From positions 8,287,562-8,351,561 of the forward strand of contig KK106981.1 of NCBI GenBank assembly GCA_000611775.1: a stretch of 64,000 nt of DNA. Direction: 5' to 3'. Origin of the DNA: Umbilicaria muhlenbergii (lineage: Eukaryota; Ascomycota; Lecanoromycetes; Umbilicariales; Umbilicariaceae). Positions 42,905-55,541 of the stretch are shown one piece after another (position 1 is the first letter of the stretch; each line of letters begins with the position of its first letter). The notes beneath the pieces are model-generated. The model saw only the letters and a list, made by a program, of their open reading frames with translations. It did no database searches and was not told where the DNA came from. The translations under genes and the position numbers were made by a program.

Positions 42905-43042
42905 GTGATTTCTATTGCTTTACGAATGTGTACTAGCGTCTCAGAGGAATAAAAGCCGCTCTGAGAATAAGAGCTCACTTATGAACTCGCTCTGATTACG
43001 CTCCTATGAGCACTTAGTTAGATTTTTCGCTTCGTAGCACAC
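42905..43042 (-). repeat. Dispersed repeat, copy B (inverted partner of 30811-30944)
   Basis: Read on the minus strand it begins GTGTGCTACGAAGCGAAAAA and ends GCAATAGAAATCAC, matching copy A along its full length with scattered transitions and small indels. It lies 50 bases beyond the HNH gene stop. Confidence 0.75.
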
Positions 43043-43316
43043 ACAATACACATTATCAATCACATATGATAGCAACATGATAAAAAATCTCCTCTGGAGA
43101 CAGAATCCCTGAGTTGAAAGAATAATTGAAATGAATTTCTGATGTTTTCATCTATTCTGACGCTGTTGAATAGTGCGCCTAGACTCAAGTACTCCAGCTG
43201 AGGCAGCCTAGTAAGGCTGCCGCTAGGGGTGGCGAGGACCTCATATAGCATGCAGAGTTTGCATCACTTACTCACGTACGTGGTGCACAACATCTATCAT
43301 ATGCTTAGATACCTTT

Positions 43317-43336
43317 TATCTATCTATCTATCTAGC
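43317..43336. repeat. Short (CTAT)n microsatellite
   Basis: TATCTATCTATCTATCTA near the border between ordinary DNA and the decayed block. Confidence 0.8.
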
Positions 43337-43794
43337 ATATCTATTAGGTTATGAGCCCGGGGAGCACTACTGTTAAGCAATAACAAAGTCATGAAAGAAT
43401 CACCCCTGTCATACAGAAATTGCGCCTGACTGCTCACCCCTCATACCCTTAAACCACCATGGCCAACAATGACCAACACGCAGTGTGATGAGAATGAAGT
43501 TGAGTACATCAGCACTACATATACTACTGATGAGTTCAGCAGACAGAAGTGCTTGATGCATCACATAAACACAGTCATCTGCACAAGTTAGTTGTTGATC
43601 TGAATATTAACAACGTTCAATGAAATCATATGAATCACAACAATCAATCACAATTTTCTAAAGAGGCTGAGGAGGACATGTCAGCATCACCTCATAAAAA
43701 AGAATGTTCAAGTGAAAAGAACTCTGTTTCAGTTGAGTCATCAACAGGTATGATCAATATATAATGAGCTGTCTCATCAGTCACTGATGAATTT

Positions 43795-44460
43795 ATGAAA
43801 GATTGCATAATGATGAGGTTGAAGCAATCAGCTAAGTCACAGGCAGATGTTGTGACATTAAATTTATTCACTCTTAAGAAGCTCTGTATGAGAGTGTTCT
43901 CTGAGAAGCAAACTTCATATGATGCAAGTGCTCTGGTAGTTGACACCTTTGAGGCATGTTTGAAGGGCGCAAATGCACAATGAGCAACTGAAAAGAATGC
44001 TGTCAAGGGTCAAGACAGAAGAGATCAGAAGAAGAATGCTGTTAAAAGTCAAGACAAAAGAGATCAGAAAAAGAATAATCAATTGAAGATTATTGAATCA
44101 TGTTCATATGAAGAAGTGATCACTAAGAGTCAGAGTGAAGAAGATGTTCAAGAGAGAAACATACACTTGAAAGTCAGCACTGATGAGAGGGATTTAAAAG
44201 TCAGCACTGACAGAAAAGAGTTGTGAGTCAATGCTGACAGAAGAGAGTTGAGAGAGTTGCAGATCAACATCAGCTGAAGAGATTAAAAAGCTGAATCAGT
44301 GAAGAGCTGAATCAGCAGAGGGCTGAGTCAGCAGAGAGTCAATCAAGTGAAGAGATTAAAGCTGAGTCAGTGAAGAACTGAATCAGAAGAGAGTTAATCA
44401 AGTGAAAAGATTAAAGCTGAGTCAGCAGAAAGAATTAAATCAAGAGAGAAAAACAAAGTA
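43795..44460 (+). pseudogene. Decayed helical, Lys/Gln-rich coding relic
   Basis: A 62-codon frame (DCIMMRLKQSAKSQADVVTL) ends at TGA and is followed by low-complexity repeats coding DQKKN and S.DERDLKVSTD, broken repeatedly by TGA. Probably a retroelement gag or associated gene. The repeats near 44150-44450 share GTCAGCACTGA and GAGTCAGC words. Confidence 0.35.
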
Positions 44461-44595
44461 AAATGTTAACTGTTACACTAATAAACAACTAAGGCTTGTA
44501 TGATGATGTAGGTTGAGTAACTTGAGTATAATCACAGAAAAAGTATTGAATAATGTGTTTAAACTCAAGTACTTCAGCTGAGGCAGCTTAATAAT

Positions 44596-44838
44596 GTGAG
44601 CATTCAGTGTACAGAACTCATCAGGTGCTAATTTAAAATAAAAAAAATTATATTTAACAACAGCACAACCTTGTGAAGATAACTTTCATTAATAAATTAA
44701 TCTCATGAGAAAGCTCAATTAATGAACATCACTTCAACACTTCATGAAAGTGATTATAAAAGTCAACATCATTAATGACATCTTGCAGAAGTGTGATTCA
44801 ACAATGAACATCTTATGAAGACAGCTTCACTGAGGTGA
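44596..44838 (+). repeat. Inverted repeat arm (partner 47249-47495)
   Basis: Its reverse complement recurs at 47249-47495 with many transitions (for example ATCTTATGAAGACAGCTTC here versus ACCTCATGAAGACAGCTTC there). This copy is the more mutated. It abuts the left LTR. Confidence 0.7.
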
Positions 44839-45235
44839 TGTAACAAGTGATGTCATAATGATCAGAGTGATATTATCATTCAATGAACTATAAGTATGAT
44901 TCAATGAACTAGACAAGATTCAATGAATTATCATGATCATGTAATGACCTTTAGGGTTAAGATCAAGTGAGGGAACTAATAATCATAAATTTAAGAGATT
45001 ACATTTAATACATGAGTTGAGCATGAGCTCCTAACTATGAATCTACCTGTGATTATATAGACTATAGAAGACTCATGTGCTCAGTGTGCTCATCATGCTT
45101 ATCATGATGAGCAGAGTGAGCAACATGATATAACACTTCATGCTCATCATGCTTGACAGGTGAGCAAGGTGAGCAGTATCATGTGTACACTCACACTGCA
45201 TACTTTGCTAATACTATAGTGCAGGAGCCTTAACA
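44839..45235 (-). repeat. 3' LTR of the Gypsy-type element
   Basis: Matches 52401-52795 along its whole length with scattered transitions. Its end next to the internal region is TTAACA at 45230-45235. Confidence 0.85.
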
Positions 45236-45439
45236 TTAGCTTTTTCCTTAAAATTTTCATCCTTAAAAACTTAAACATCTTCATGCCTTCTTTCTGAGTG
45301 CAAAAGAAACTCAACTTCTCTTAATGATGTCATAATTTTTTTCACAGGCTCAACCTCACTCCTTCTGTCATGCAATCATGTAGGTGATGTGTTGATGACG
45401 TGAAAGATTATCATGTGAGTGATGATTTTAAAAAGTGTG

Positions 45440-45750
45440 TTACTTGCATTTAAACTGAGAAGTCCTGCAACCTTTCTTTTAATAATGCTGACTGAGAAAA
45501 AGTGAAAGTTGAATTGACTTCTCTGAAGGAAAAGACTTCTGCTGCTGAGGAAATAATTGCTGAGGTGTCAGCTAAGTTAGTCTGTTTGTGCAAACAGAAA
45601 AGACTGTTGCAACACTGTCAGAAAGACTTTATCTCTCATGAGTTCATGAACATTAAAGAGCTGAAGGCAGAGGAGAGCAAGCAAGCAGAGGCTTTAACTT
45701 CAATCTTTACTTCTGAACTTTTCAACTTCTCAGTGTTAAATGACCTCTGA
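45440..45750 (+). pseudogene. Relic of a co-occurring coiled-coil/Cys motif protein
   Basis: Reads a CVTC....KSCNL cysteine motif followed by a coiled coil (AAEEIIAEVSAKLVCLCKQK, DFISHEFMNIKELKAEESKQ), with stops. This arrangement resembles small proteins that accompany fungal retroelements. It is on the opposite strand to the integrases. A similar CVKCL...SKAC word recurs near 48425. Confidence 0.4.
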
Positions 45751-46135
45751 GGTTCAGGTTCTGTTGTCAGAATTGATGTAATTTCATCACACAATGAGTA
45801 AAATTCTCTTCTGATTCTCATGTGTTTTCTGCTGTGTCATAATCTTTTCACTTGATTAAGTAATGAAGCTCATCATCAACTTTCTGTTGATTTAGAATTT
45901 CCTTTACCTTGAACTCAGCATCTTGACTCTTCAGGTTGATCTCTGATGAATTTATTTATAATGATGTTTTCAGATCTGCTGATTCAAGTAGAGATATATG
46001 AAATACTGAGTGTATTCACATGAATGATGAAAGTTTAAATTCATAGTTGACACTTTCTTTCTTCTTCATAATCTGAAAAGGTTTTAACTTCTTGTGATTC
46101 AATTTATTACTTGATCATGTTGTCTTGATGTTGCA

Positions 46136-46798
46136 TCATAAAAAGTATACTTTACTCTTCTCTTCAAGAGTAAATTTCTTATCTCTTTTCTTATTATAAT
46201 ATACTGCTGATCTTTCTGAGGTAAATTTTATGTCTTGTTGTAGTTTCTTATGAAGGTTCTTCAGTTGATTCACTTGTATTTTCACTTTCTGTGTTATGTC
46301 TTTCAGCCCTTTTACTTCATTCATAGATGAGTTGAACCTGTAGTTGATGTAGAATGATGATACCCTCATGAATTCTGTTGTCACTGTATTATAAGTTAAC
46401 TGAGCTATCAGTAAGAGTTCTACTCAATTGATTTATTAATAATTAACATAGCAGCGCAAGTACTGTTTTAATGTTTAATTTAATCATTCAGTCTGCTCAT
46501 TCATCTGAGGATGATATGCTGTGAACAGTTTATGATGAATCTCTAGTTGATTCACTAATGATTTTCAAAACTTGAAAGTGAAGAGTTTATCTCTGTCTGA
46601 GATTATTTCTTTCAGCAGCTCATGATTGACTGTTATGATTCTTAAAAATGTGTATGTTAATTCTTCTGCTGATGATGATTTCTTATAAAGTATGAAGTAT
46701 TCATACTTCATAAGTTGATCTGTTATTATGAGGATAACATCATACAACACTTTCATCAGTGATTCCTTTAACTGTGATAACTTTACTATGAAGTTCAA
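46136..46798 (-). pseudogene. Ty3/Gypsy integrase fragment
   Basis: Minus frame 46565-46798 reads MNFIVKLSQLKE, ITDQLMKYEYF, SAEELTYTFLR and KEIISDRDKLFT, the catalytic-core phrases of Gypsy integrases, with replacements such as DQLMKY for DRLTKY that fit C-to-T/G-to-A change. The frame 46136-46384 (FYINYRFNSSMNEV, YYNKKRDKKFTLEE) is the following C-terminal part. Stops separate the two. Confidence 0.8.
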
Positions 46799-47248
46799 TG
46801 TGATGCTTGATCATGATCATGATAATGTTGATGATGACTTCAACAATTCATATGATTTATGTCACTCAGCTTTGTTTTTTCAGCATGTGTCATATTTCTG
46901 AATGATCTCTTTGACTTTTTTCCTCATGCATGAGAAATAATATGTTTTAATGAGTCATTTCACTGTTTTGTTGATTCCCTGATGATCATTCATTTTGTTG
47001 AAATGACTTTCTTCTATCAGTGCTTCTCTCAAGCTGACTGTAAGCGTATTATCATGAGGTAATATCTTAACTAAGGAATTATGAAGCTATGTGACAATAG
47101 TGACTTAAACTTATAGTTGATGGTTTGCAATAGTATGATATTGCTAGTAGGTAGAGAATTATTGCTAAGAAAGAAAATGAGACATACTCTGACCTCATAA
47201 TATATCTCTTCTGAAGTTAACCTGCCTGAGGAAGATCTCATGAAGCAG

Positions 47249-47495
47249 TCACCTCAGTGAAGCTGTCTTCATGAGGTGTTCATTGCTGAATCACATCTTC
47301 ATGAGGTGTCATCAATGATGTCAACTTCTTTAATCACTTTCATGAAGTGCTGAGAGTGATGTTTATTGACTGAGCTCCCTCATGAGGTTGATTCACTAGT
47401 GAAAGTTACCTTTGCAAGGCTGCACTGTTGTTAAGCATAATCTTTCTTATTCTGAATTAGCACCTGATGAGTTTCATACATCACATGCTCACATT
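47249..47495 (-). repeat. Inverted repeat arm (partner 44596-44838)
   Basis: The less mutated copy, bordered on the right by a C run (about 47497-47505). Confidence 0.7.
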
Positions 47496-47929
47496 GCCCC
47501 CCCCCTTCAAAGGCTCATGCCCTCATGAGTATGATGACATTCACAGTTGCAAGCCTTCACTGAGAAGTGCTTCATAATGCATCAGTAACAGTTAAAAAAA
47601 ATGACCCTGTAGGTCAGAAAAAAAAAAAAAAAATTAAAATCATAAAAAAAAATATGTTGTGAAGCTCATTAAAACTCAGTGAGAAAAAGAGTCTCCCTTC
47701 ACAAGATGTTTGTGAAGTTATGATTGATTTATACACTGACTCAATGTTCATGATGATTGTTGCTCATTTGTGAGCCTGTTCAGCTGTTCATGAGGTTGTT
47801 CAGATTCACTTTGCCAAGCATCATGAATGGCTCCACGTGAGTCATAAGGTCAGAGTTTTCACTGTCAGCAACCTTTGCAACTTCAACCCTCTCACCCTCA
47901 TCAAGTAAGTTCATGATAATGATTCTTAT

Positions 47930-48010
47930 GATGCACTCTTATGATGTTTGCCTCTGTGATGCTTGCCTTCATGATGCTTGCCTTTATGATGCTTGCCTTC
48001 ATGGTGCTTT
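47930..48010 (+). repeat. Short tandem repeat, about 18-bp unit
   Basis: Four to five copies of a GATG(C/T)TTGCCT(T/C)(C/T)AT unit. Confidence 0.75.
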
Positions 48011-49544
48011 TTTGCTAACAGTGATACAGCTCATCATGTTTCACATCAGTCATACAGTTAATGTTCTTAAGCAAATCATTTGTGATTCTTGTTTGTTTCC
48101 TCTGTTCATGCAGGCTGATGATGAGGCCTCATGCAATCATACCTTTCATGAGGTCACCCTTCACAGGGAGCCTCAGCTTCATGATTGTGTTATCTCACAA
48201 CAGCTCATTCAGCTCATTAATCATGAGCAAGATCATGAAGTGATTTGTAAATGATCTTCATGATCACTTTTCATGAAAACACTTCATGACTGACCTTCAT
48301 GATAATAATCATGAAGATTAAAAACATCTCTCCTCAGGCCTGTGAGTCATGTGTTGCTGTCATCACAGGTCATGATCTTAATCATTTTAAGAGTTGTTTC
48401 CTCTCCCCTCATGCTGTCAAGTGCGTGAAGTGCCTTTGACACATCAGCAAAGCCTGCATCTTCCTGTGTATGACTTTATGATATGTTTTCATGAGACACT
48501 TTTGTTAACTGTTCACAGCTTCATCTTCATCACCCCTGACCTCATCATCTCCCTCATGAGAACTGAGTTCACCTTCACTCTCATCTTCACCCCCGGCCAA
48601 CCCTGACCCTGAGGGTTGTAAGGAGGCGCGCAAGGCGCGCAAGGCACACAAGTGAGAGAAATGTCAGATGAGCAAGGCTCACAAAGTTGCTGTGATCACT
48701 ACCTAGACTCAACACCCCTGTGAAGGTGAAGACTCATAAGCTTCACTGAAGGGAAATACTGCTGTGACAAACTGATGATGATTGAGATGTTTAAACTCTT
48801 TCAGAGGTAAATACTGACTCCTGTGAGAGGTTACCCCTCACAGGACTCTAGCTCTGAGTCAGACCTCTTCACAGTGCTAAAGATTAATAAGTCTTGACAG
48901 ATTGAAGTCAACATGACTCATTCCTTCATGAGCCTTCAAGCTTCATGAAGTGATTTCACTTTCAGTCCTTCAGTAACTTAATGCTCTGATGAGCAGAAGA
49001 GATCTTAGCCCTTTGCTTAATTTCCTCATGAACATGTATCAGCATTGATTATGACTCACAGAGTCTCAGGAAAGTCCTCATGAAACTTCTTAATTAATTT
49101 CTTGAAGTTGCAGGTGTTATCTGCAGACTCTTAAGTAATCTCTGAGAATTCCTTTCACACAATGTGATATTGTAGAACAGGTTTATCCTCAGAGCTGATC
49201 ATAATTCATGAGGTTGTTATAACCTCAACTTTTCACTCCCTTTCAGCTGAGTTCTTCATGAGGTGAAGTGATTTAAACTCTGATGTATCCTCACCTGCTC
49301 ACGGTTTATGATCATGAAACAGGTTAACATGAAATACATTATGAATGTGAAGTTCCTTCAGTAGTTTCAGTTGATAAGCAACATTTTCAATCTTCTTTAC
49401 AATCTGAAAGAATTCATAACACTGTCAATTCAGCTTCTGTGAAAGTCACTTCAGAGTTATGTTCTTAACCTTTAATCAGACTAACTGTCTGACTTTATAA
49501 ATCACATCAAGGTGAGACTGATTATAATGCTTAACTTGATACTC

Positions 49545-52300
49545 TTAAGACTTCACAAGAGCTCTGCAGACTTTTATCTGAGTTTTATGAAGATGCTTCA
49601 CAAGCTGCTCAGCTTCAGTGATAATTCCCTTAACTGCAGAGTACTTCATGAGTTCCTTTGCAGTGAGCATATCTGATCTAGGTATGAAGTCATAGATGAT
49701 CTCAAATGATGCCTTTTCAGTAGAAGAGTGTAAGCTTGTGTTGTACATGAACTCAGTTAATATTAAAAATGAGGCTCAATTGTCCTGTTGATAATTGACA
49801 TAACTTTGCAGATACTGTTTCAGCATGTTATTCTGCTGTTCAGTCTGCTCATCAGTTTGCAGATGAAAGGCAGTGCTCAATCAATGATTAATCTTCAACA
49901 TGAACATCAAGTTGACTCAGAGTCATGAGGTAAAAACAGATTCATGATCTGAAATTAAAGCTTGAGTGACTTCATGCAGTTTAATAATCTCTCTCACAAA
50001 GGTCTCTGCAAGTTGATCAGCAGTTCAGTCCTTTCTGACTGAAATATAATGTGTCATCTTTGAGAATTTACACATCATCATCAGTATGACATTCTCTTTG
50101 AAGTCTTTGTATTCTTTAAGGATAAATAACTTGATAATAGAGTCTCAGTCATCATTGACTCACTTAATTCACAGTATTTTTGCATTAAGATTTTTTAATT
50201 CCTTGTGCATCTCTTTTGTTGTTATACTGAAGACTTTCACTCCTTCAGATGAGTGTAAAACTGAATATAACTTCATAAAGATGTTGTCTTTAATGAAGTA
50301 TATCTCATTTTTAATTTAATTGATCATTGAATTGACCTGTTGAAGTCATGATATGCTTAAAACTATGTCACTTCCTGACTGCTTCATAATGTTGAAATTA
50401 ATTTTCTCTCAGTGTTGATTTATCTGTATCAGTGTTGAAATAATTTCTTCATTCACATGACTGTTGTTGTGTTTCATAAGAGTTTCATCAAATTCTTAAA
50501 GTGAATAAAGATTTCACTTTTTCTGAATTTTTATCCTGTTCATCTTTATAAACTGTGAATTTAAGAAATTCTCTGTATAATCACTGTTGATTAACAGTTT
50601 AACTGAGTGACCTTTTACTTTAATTTAAACACAGAAGTTGCTCATGTCTTCTGTGATAATAATTTCTTTAACAATCACCTCTTGCAGAGACTTTAATTCA
50701 AGTGTTTTTAAAAACCTCTGATCTGAAGAGCTCTTTAATTTTTTAAATTAAATGAGAGGAATCTTAAATTCTCTTTCACATACTTAAAGTCCTTTGAGAT
50801 GACTTTCTTGTTCAGGTATCATATCAGGTTCAGCTTTAAATATTCACTTTAAAATTCTTAAACTTTCATGTGTAGTTTTCTTGAGATGTGTACTCTGTTA
50901 AGAGTAATGTACCCTCCTTTCATGATGAACTTTAAACCTTTCAATGATGTTTCTTTGAGTATATTTTAATAATTCACATTCTTGATTTCATCTTTCTGAG
51001 TGAACATGTTTTTAACTGTTCACAGGATTCATTCCTGCAATTGATTTACATGATTTTCATAATTTTCAGGAGATCTTTTTAACTTTTTAAATACTTTTTT
51101 ATAAGTTTTCAGTCATTGTTCTTCATGAATGAATGCTTAAATATCATCATCCTTCTTGATGATTTCTCTTGAATCATTAAAATTTATTACTTTCATGAAG
51201 TCTTCCTCCTCATTAGATAAGAATATCATATCATCATTATTAATATAATTATCTTTTTAATTAAATTATTTTTACTTAACTTGATGTTCTTTCACGTCTG
51301 TGACAGAGTCTCAGTGAAAGATCATGACATATTCTCTTATCTTCTTTAATTGACATGAAAATCATTCAGAGTCATCTTTATCACTCTGATGAGTGCAACA
51401 GTCATCATCATAGCATGCTGTTTAAAATATAATGTTATGATTAACTCTGATTTTTACTTCTTGCATGATTATGTATATCTTCTTTGATTGAACAGTCTTC
51501 CTGAGACTTGATAATCACAGGCAAAATGCCTCAACTTCTTGCAATTATAATAATTGTTTTCATGAGGTTTCTCTTTCTTTCCTGAGTTCTTCTTGAGTCT
51601 TTTCCCTCACTGAAATTGATTCACTTGAATAGCAGCATCAATTTTCATGAGTTGAGGTTTATAATAAAGTTGATTATTATACTGACACTCATGATTCTTC
51701 TCAGCTCTTTAAGGTACAAGAATCTTATGACTCTTTTTTAAACTTCATTCATAAGCTCAGTTGTTGATGATGATTAATCATTTGATCATTTCTGAAAGTG
51801 TGACAGAATGTTCAATCTTGAAGATTTCATCTTTCATCATGTTTTTTAATCTCTTGTAATATTGTGCTGTCAAAGCAATATCATTTTAATTCATATGTGA
51901 GATGAGTCTCTGAAAGTTTATCATGTATATAACAGCTGCTTCTTTCTGCTGAATGTTATAAATCTCTTATTTCATCATTTTTTTTTCATTAATTATTTTA
52001 AGCATTATTCTTATCTGCTTCTTGAACCTCTTTAAATCATGAAAAATCTTGTTAATCAAGTCATTCTGATCTTCAATCTTATTATCAAGATAATCTCAAA
52101 GGATAAGTTTAAATCAGTTTAAAGCATTTAACCTCAAGAATGAAAAGATGAACAACACTTTTTCTGATTTTAAAATGAATAAAGTCTTGTTGAATCACAG
52201 GTACATGTCAAGCTGAGTGAAAAATAAATTTAATAATCTTCTCTCATTAAGAAATTTATCTGATAACAGGATCTTAACTTAAATTATTTTATTAAAGAAT
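49545..52300 (-). pseudogene. Gypsy gag-protease-integrase relic without visible reverse transcriptase
   Basis: On the minus strand: a zinc-knuckle-like CYNC..LRHFACDY near 51.5 kb, a protease-like DYTENFLN followed by GSDIVLSISWLQQVN near 50.6-50.35 kb, then FSKMTHYISVRK, LAETFVREIIKLHEV.QALISDH (about 50.1-49.95 kb) and the integrase C-terminal frame at 49545-49748 (NTSLHSSTEKASFEIIYDFI). Between protease and integrase only about 250 bases remain and I find no reverse-transcriptase motif, so that part appears deleted. Many stops. Confidence 0.65.
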
Positions 52301-52400
52301 CATTCAATAACTGATTCTTCTCTGTCAGAGGATTTAAACATTTTAAGATTAATGAGTTAATTCATTGCATGACTGATACTCTGTAAGTTGATGCTCAAAG

Positions 52401-52795
52401 TGTAACAGGTGATGTCATAATGACTGAAGTAATATTATCATTCAATGAACTACAAGATATGATTCAATAAATTAAACAAGATTCAATGAATTATATGATT
52501 TTAAAGTTAAGATCAAGTGAGGAAATTAATAATCATAAATTTAAGAAATTACATTTAATACATGAGTTGAGCATGAGCTTCTAATTATGAATCTACCTGT
52601 GATTATATAAATTATAGAAGACTCATGTGCTCAGTGTGCTCATCATGCTCATTGCATTAAGCAGGATGAGCAACATGATATAACATTTCATGCTCATCAT
52701 GTTCACTTAAGTGAGCAAGGTGAGCAAGGTGAGCAGTATCACATGTACACTCACACTGTGTACTTCATTAATATTATAGTGTGAGAGTCTTAACA
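52401..52795 (-). repeat. 5' LTR of the Gypsy-type element
   Basis: Matches 44839-45235. The plus-strand sequence to its right (AAGGAGATGCATG) belongs to the duplicated block. Confidence 0.85.
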
Positions 52796-55541
52796 AAGGA
52801 GATGCATGAATTCTTCATTAATCATCTGATTGATCACTTTTATAACCTTTTGCTAAAAAACATGATGAGGTTCATGAAAATGTTGCAAGAACACTCAGAG
52901 CTGACAAAATGCATCTTTAAGCATTTAAACATGAGTAGTAAAGTGAAAGAAGAGATGAAGGCAGAAGAAGACTTGAATGAGATGAAGAGCATGAACATGA
53001 GCATGCATCAAGACTGCTCATCAGTGATTTACATGATCATCAAAAACTGTGACAGGTCATATGATATGAGTGCTCATTAAAACTGCTCATCAGTGATTTA
53101 CAAGATCATCAAGAATTGCTGTGAATCATATGACATGAATGCACATCAAGACTGCCTGTCAAGTCATATAATGAACTCCTGAGATGAGGATCATCACACT
53201 GAGAAGAGCATAAATCATATGATGAGAGTGTACCTCAAGACTGCTCACATATGATCACAATGAATTTCAGTCTGCTTTTTTAAAGTTATCTGAAAAGCTT
53301 CATTAAATGAAGTTTTCCTCCTTTCTTTTCAGAGTATTACTGAAAAGATTTAAGCTCTTGAAAGATGAAATTCTTTCAGTTATCTTCAACATCCTCTGTC
53401 ATTTTAAGTAGTGACAGTTATGCTGATAAAAATTAAAATTAATCAACTTTAAGATCTTCTGTTAATGTTGTATGAAGTTGAATGTGAATACTTAATTGAA
53501 ACATCTGATTGCATCAAGCACCCTTTCTCACTGAGAGTTATACAGTGAAGATGACAGTGATAATGAAGCAGCAAGTGTTGTGAAGCACTTAATTAAAGAT
53601 GTTAATGAAGAAACAGTCATGAGAGATGCTGCTGACAGAGTGAAGAAAGTAAAGTGTGATGTACAAAATATGTGTGACATGACATTGAAATCCTCAGTCA
53701 CATCAAGTTTAAATTCATGCTAACATTGTATGAAGTGATCATGTCACAACACTGAAAAGCCTGAAGTGCTGAGCTCAATGATTCATTTATCTTAATATTG
53801 TTGTGACCTGATGTTCAAAGTGAGTGTGAAGGGGCATTATGTGTTGTACAACATTAACATGACTTTTCACCTCATCATCATTCATCAATATCATCATTAT
53901 TCATCAACATCATCATCATCATCATCTGCTCAAATCATCATCATCATCATCATCAAATCATCATCATCATCATCATCATCATATATTTATTCTTCTTGAT
54001 TGAACCCTTATTAAGCAAGCTGACATGATCAGATGTTTAACATCAGCATCATCAACATCATCAATGTGAGTTCATGAAAAAGCTTAAGATTTGAGGATAA
54101 TGTTGACATCATATGAAAGCTCTTGTTCTTTAAGATTTTGTCATTATTGTTGTTATCATCACTGTCACTGTCCTCATTCCTGCTGTTGTGCTTATTTAAT
54201 AAGTCAGCAACCTGATCCTCTTCATGAAAGATCAGCAGCTCATCATGTACATTCATAATCTACAGAGTCATGCTCTCTTGACTTGTTTAAATATTAACAT
54301 GATCTTCATTCATGATGTGATCATGTCTGCTCAGTTGAGGATGCATCAGTCCTCATATGTTAACATCATTCTGATTCAGTCCTGAGAATGAGCCTCAGTC
54401 TCATCTTGTCATCATTATATGATGAGAGGGCTGAGGTTGTTCCTTGAATGCTGTTGAGCTCTTAAGCACTTCAGCAGCTGCTGTGAAGTATGTAAGTGAT
54501 AAAATCATGCTGCATGATGCTTTTTAACAGCTGAGTCTGAAGATGATGAAGACAGCAGTGAATTGTATGATAATAATAAACTTAACAGTGACCCTTTTAA
54601 AGAGATCATGAGTGCAGAAATGAAGACTACTGTTAATCTGCTGATGTTGAATGAGTTGATTTTTAAGTTGAGGAGGGTGATTCTCCTGAGCAGAGATGAA
54701 AGTAATCTCATCATGTTATAAGTATGTATAAATGTTTTTTTTTTATCATCTGATGTTCTCTTCTTCTTCTCTTTGACTCTTGATACTTTTTTTAATTTCT
54801 TTTCTCCTCAGCATCTTCTGTTTTTATTTACTTAAATGTACAGCCTGCACCTTTACATGATGTTCAAGATTAATAGTTCATACTTAAAATGAGTATGAAT
54901 GAAGTTAAGACAGGCTGATCTCTGTACAGTAATAAATAAGTAAATAAGTAAATAAATTAAATCTCAAGTGATAAGATCTGTACAATGTTCAGAAGTGCAG
55001 TGACATCATGTTAAATCCTCAAGTCATGATTTTAACTCTCAGCATATCATGACTGTATGAAGCTTGACTGAATTGATTAATGTGAAGTGCATGACCTCTT
55101 TGCTTGTCACATTGTTGAACTCTTTTCACTGCTGCTAGAACAGGCTGATCTCATATGATAAAGAAGTAAATAAATTTAAACTCTACATCATGATTTCAGT
55201 AAATTATGATCATGTGAAGTTCATGTGACTGTATGAAGCTCAACTGAATTAATTAATGTAAAGTGCATGATTCTTTGCTTGTTGCATTGCTGAGATCTTT
55301 TCACTGCCGCTGAGACAGGCTGATCTTGTACAGTAGATAAGTAAATAAATTTAATCTTTAAGTCATGATTTCAGCAGATTGTGATCATGTGAAGTTCATG
55401 TGATTATATGAAGGCTTCACCTTGACATTCAAGCCTTTAAGTCATGATTTCAGCAGATTGTGATCATGTGAAGCTCATGTGATTGTATGAAAAAGCTTCA
55501 TCTTTACACTTAAGCCTCTTGACTCTTAAGCTGTTATCAAT
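52796..55541 (+). repeat. 2,746-bp duplicated block, copy 1
   Basis: A near-colinear direct copy of 58997-61742, the same total length by my boundaries. It holds the helical ORF region (MHEFFINHLIDHFYNLLLK), a (CATCAT)n tract at 53872-53983 and an acidic plus-strand segment near 54530-54720 (ESEDDEDSSELYDNNK) that is conserved as protein in copy 2. Confidence 0.85.
53020..53170 (+). repeat. 69-bp coding-type tandem repeat
   Basis: Units read SVIYKIIKNCCESYNMSAHQ (23 residues, 69 bp). Two to three copies occur here and again at about 59220-59350 in copy 2. Confidence 0.75.

Larger units (their letters stand above)
44839..52795 (-). mobile_element. Decayed Ty3/Gypsy-type LTR element with nested insertions
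   Basis: Direct LTRs at 44839-45235 and 52401-52795 (397 and 395 bp, TG...CA on the plus strand as TGTAACA...TTAACA) bracket about 7.2 kb. Minus-strand relics in order are a gag-type region with CCHC-like knuckle (51.5-52.3 kb), an aspartic-protease-like segment (about 50.4-50.6 kb) and integrase (49.5-50.15 kb). A second, different integrase lies at 46.1-46.8 kb, so at least one further element is nested or fused. Next to the left LTR a purine-rich tract (AAGGAAAAAGC on the minus strand) fits a polypurine tract. No matching target duplication is visible. Confidence 0.7.

Noticed and set aside
44834-52800. Target-site duplication of the 8-kb LTR element
   Set aside because: Flanking pentamers GGTGA and AAGGA do not match. 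The left flank also differs from the sequence expected from the uninterrupted block copy at 58997, so the locus was rearranged after insertion.
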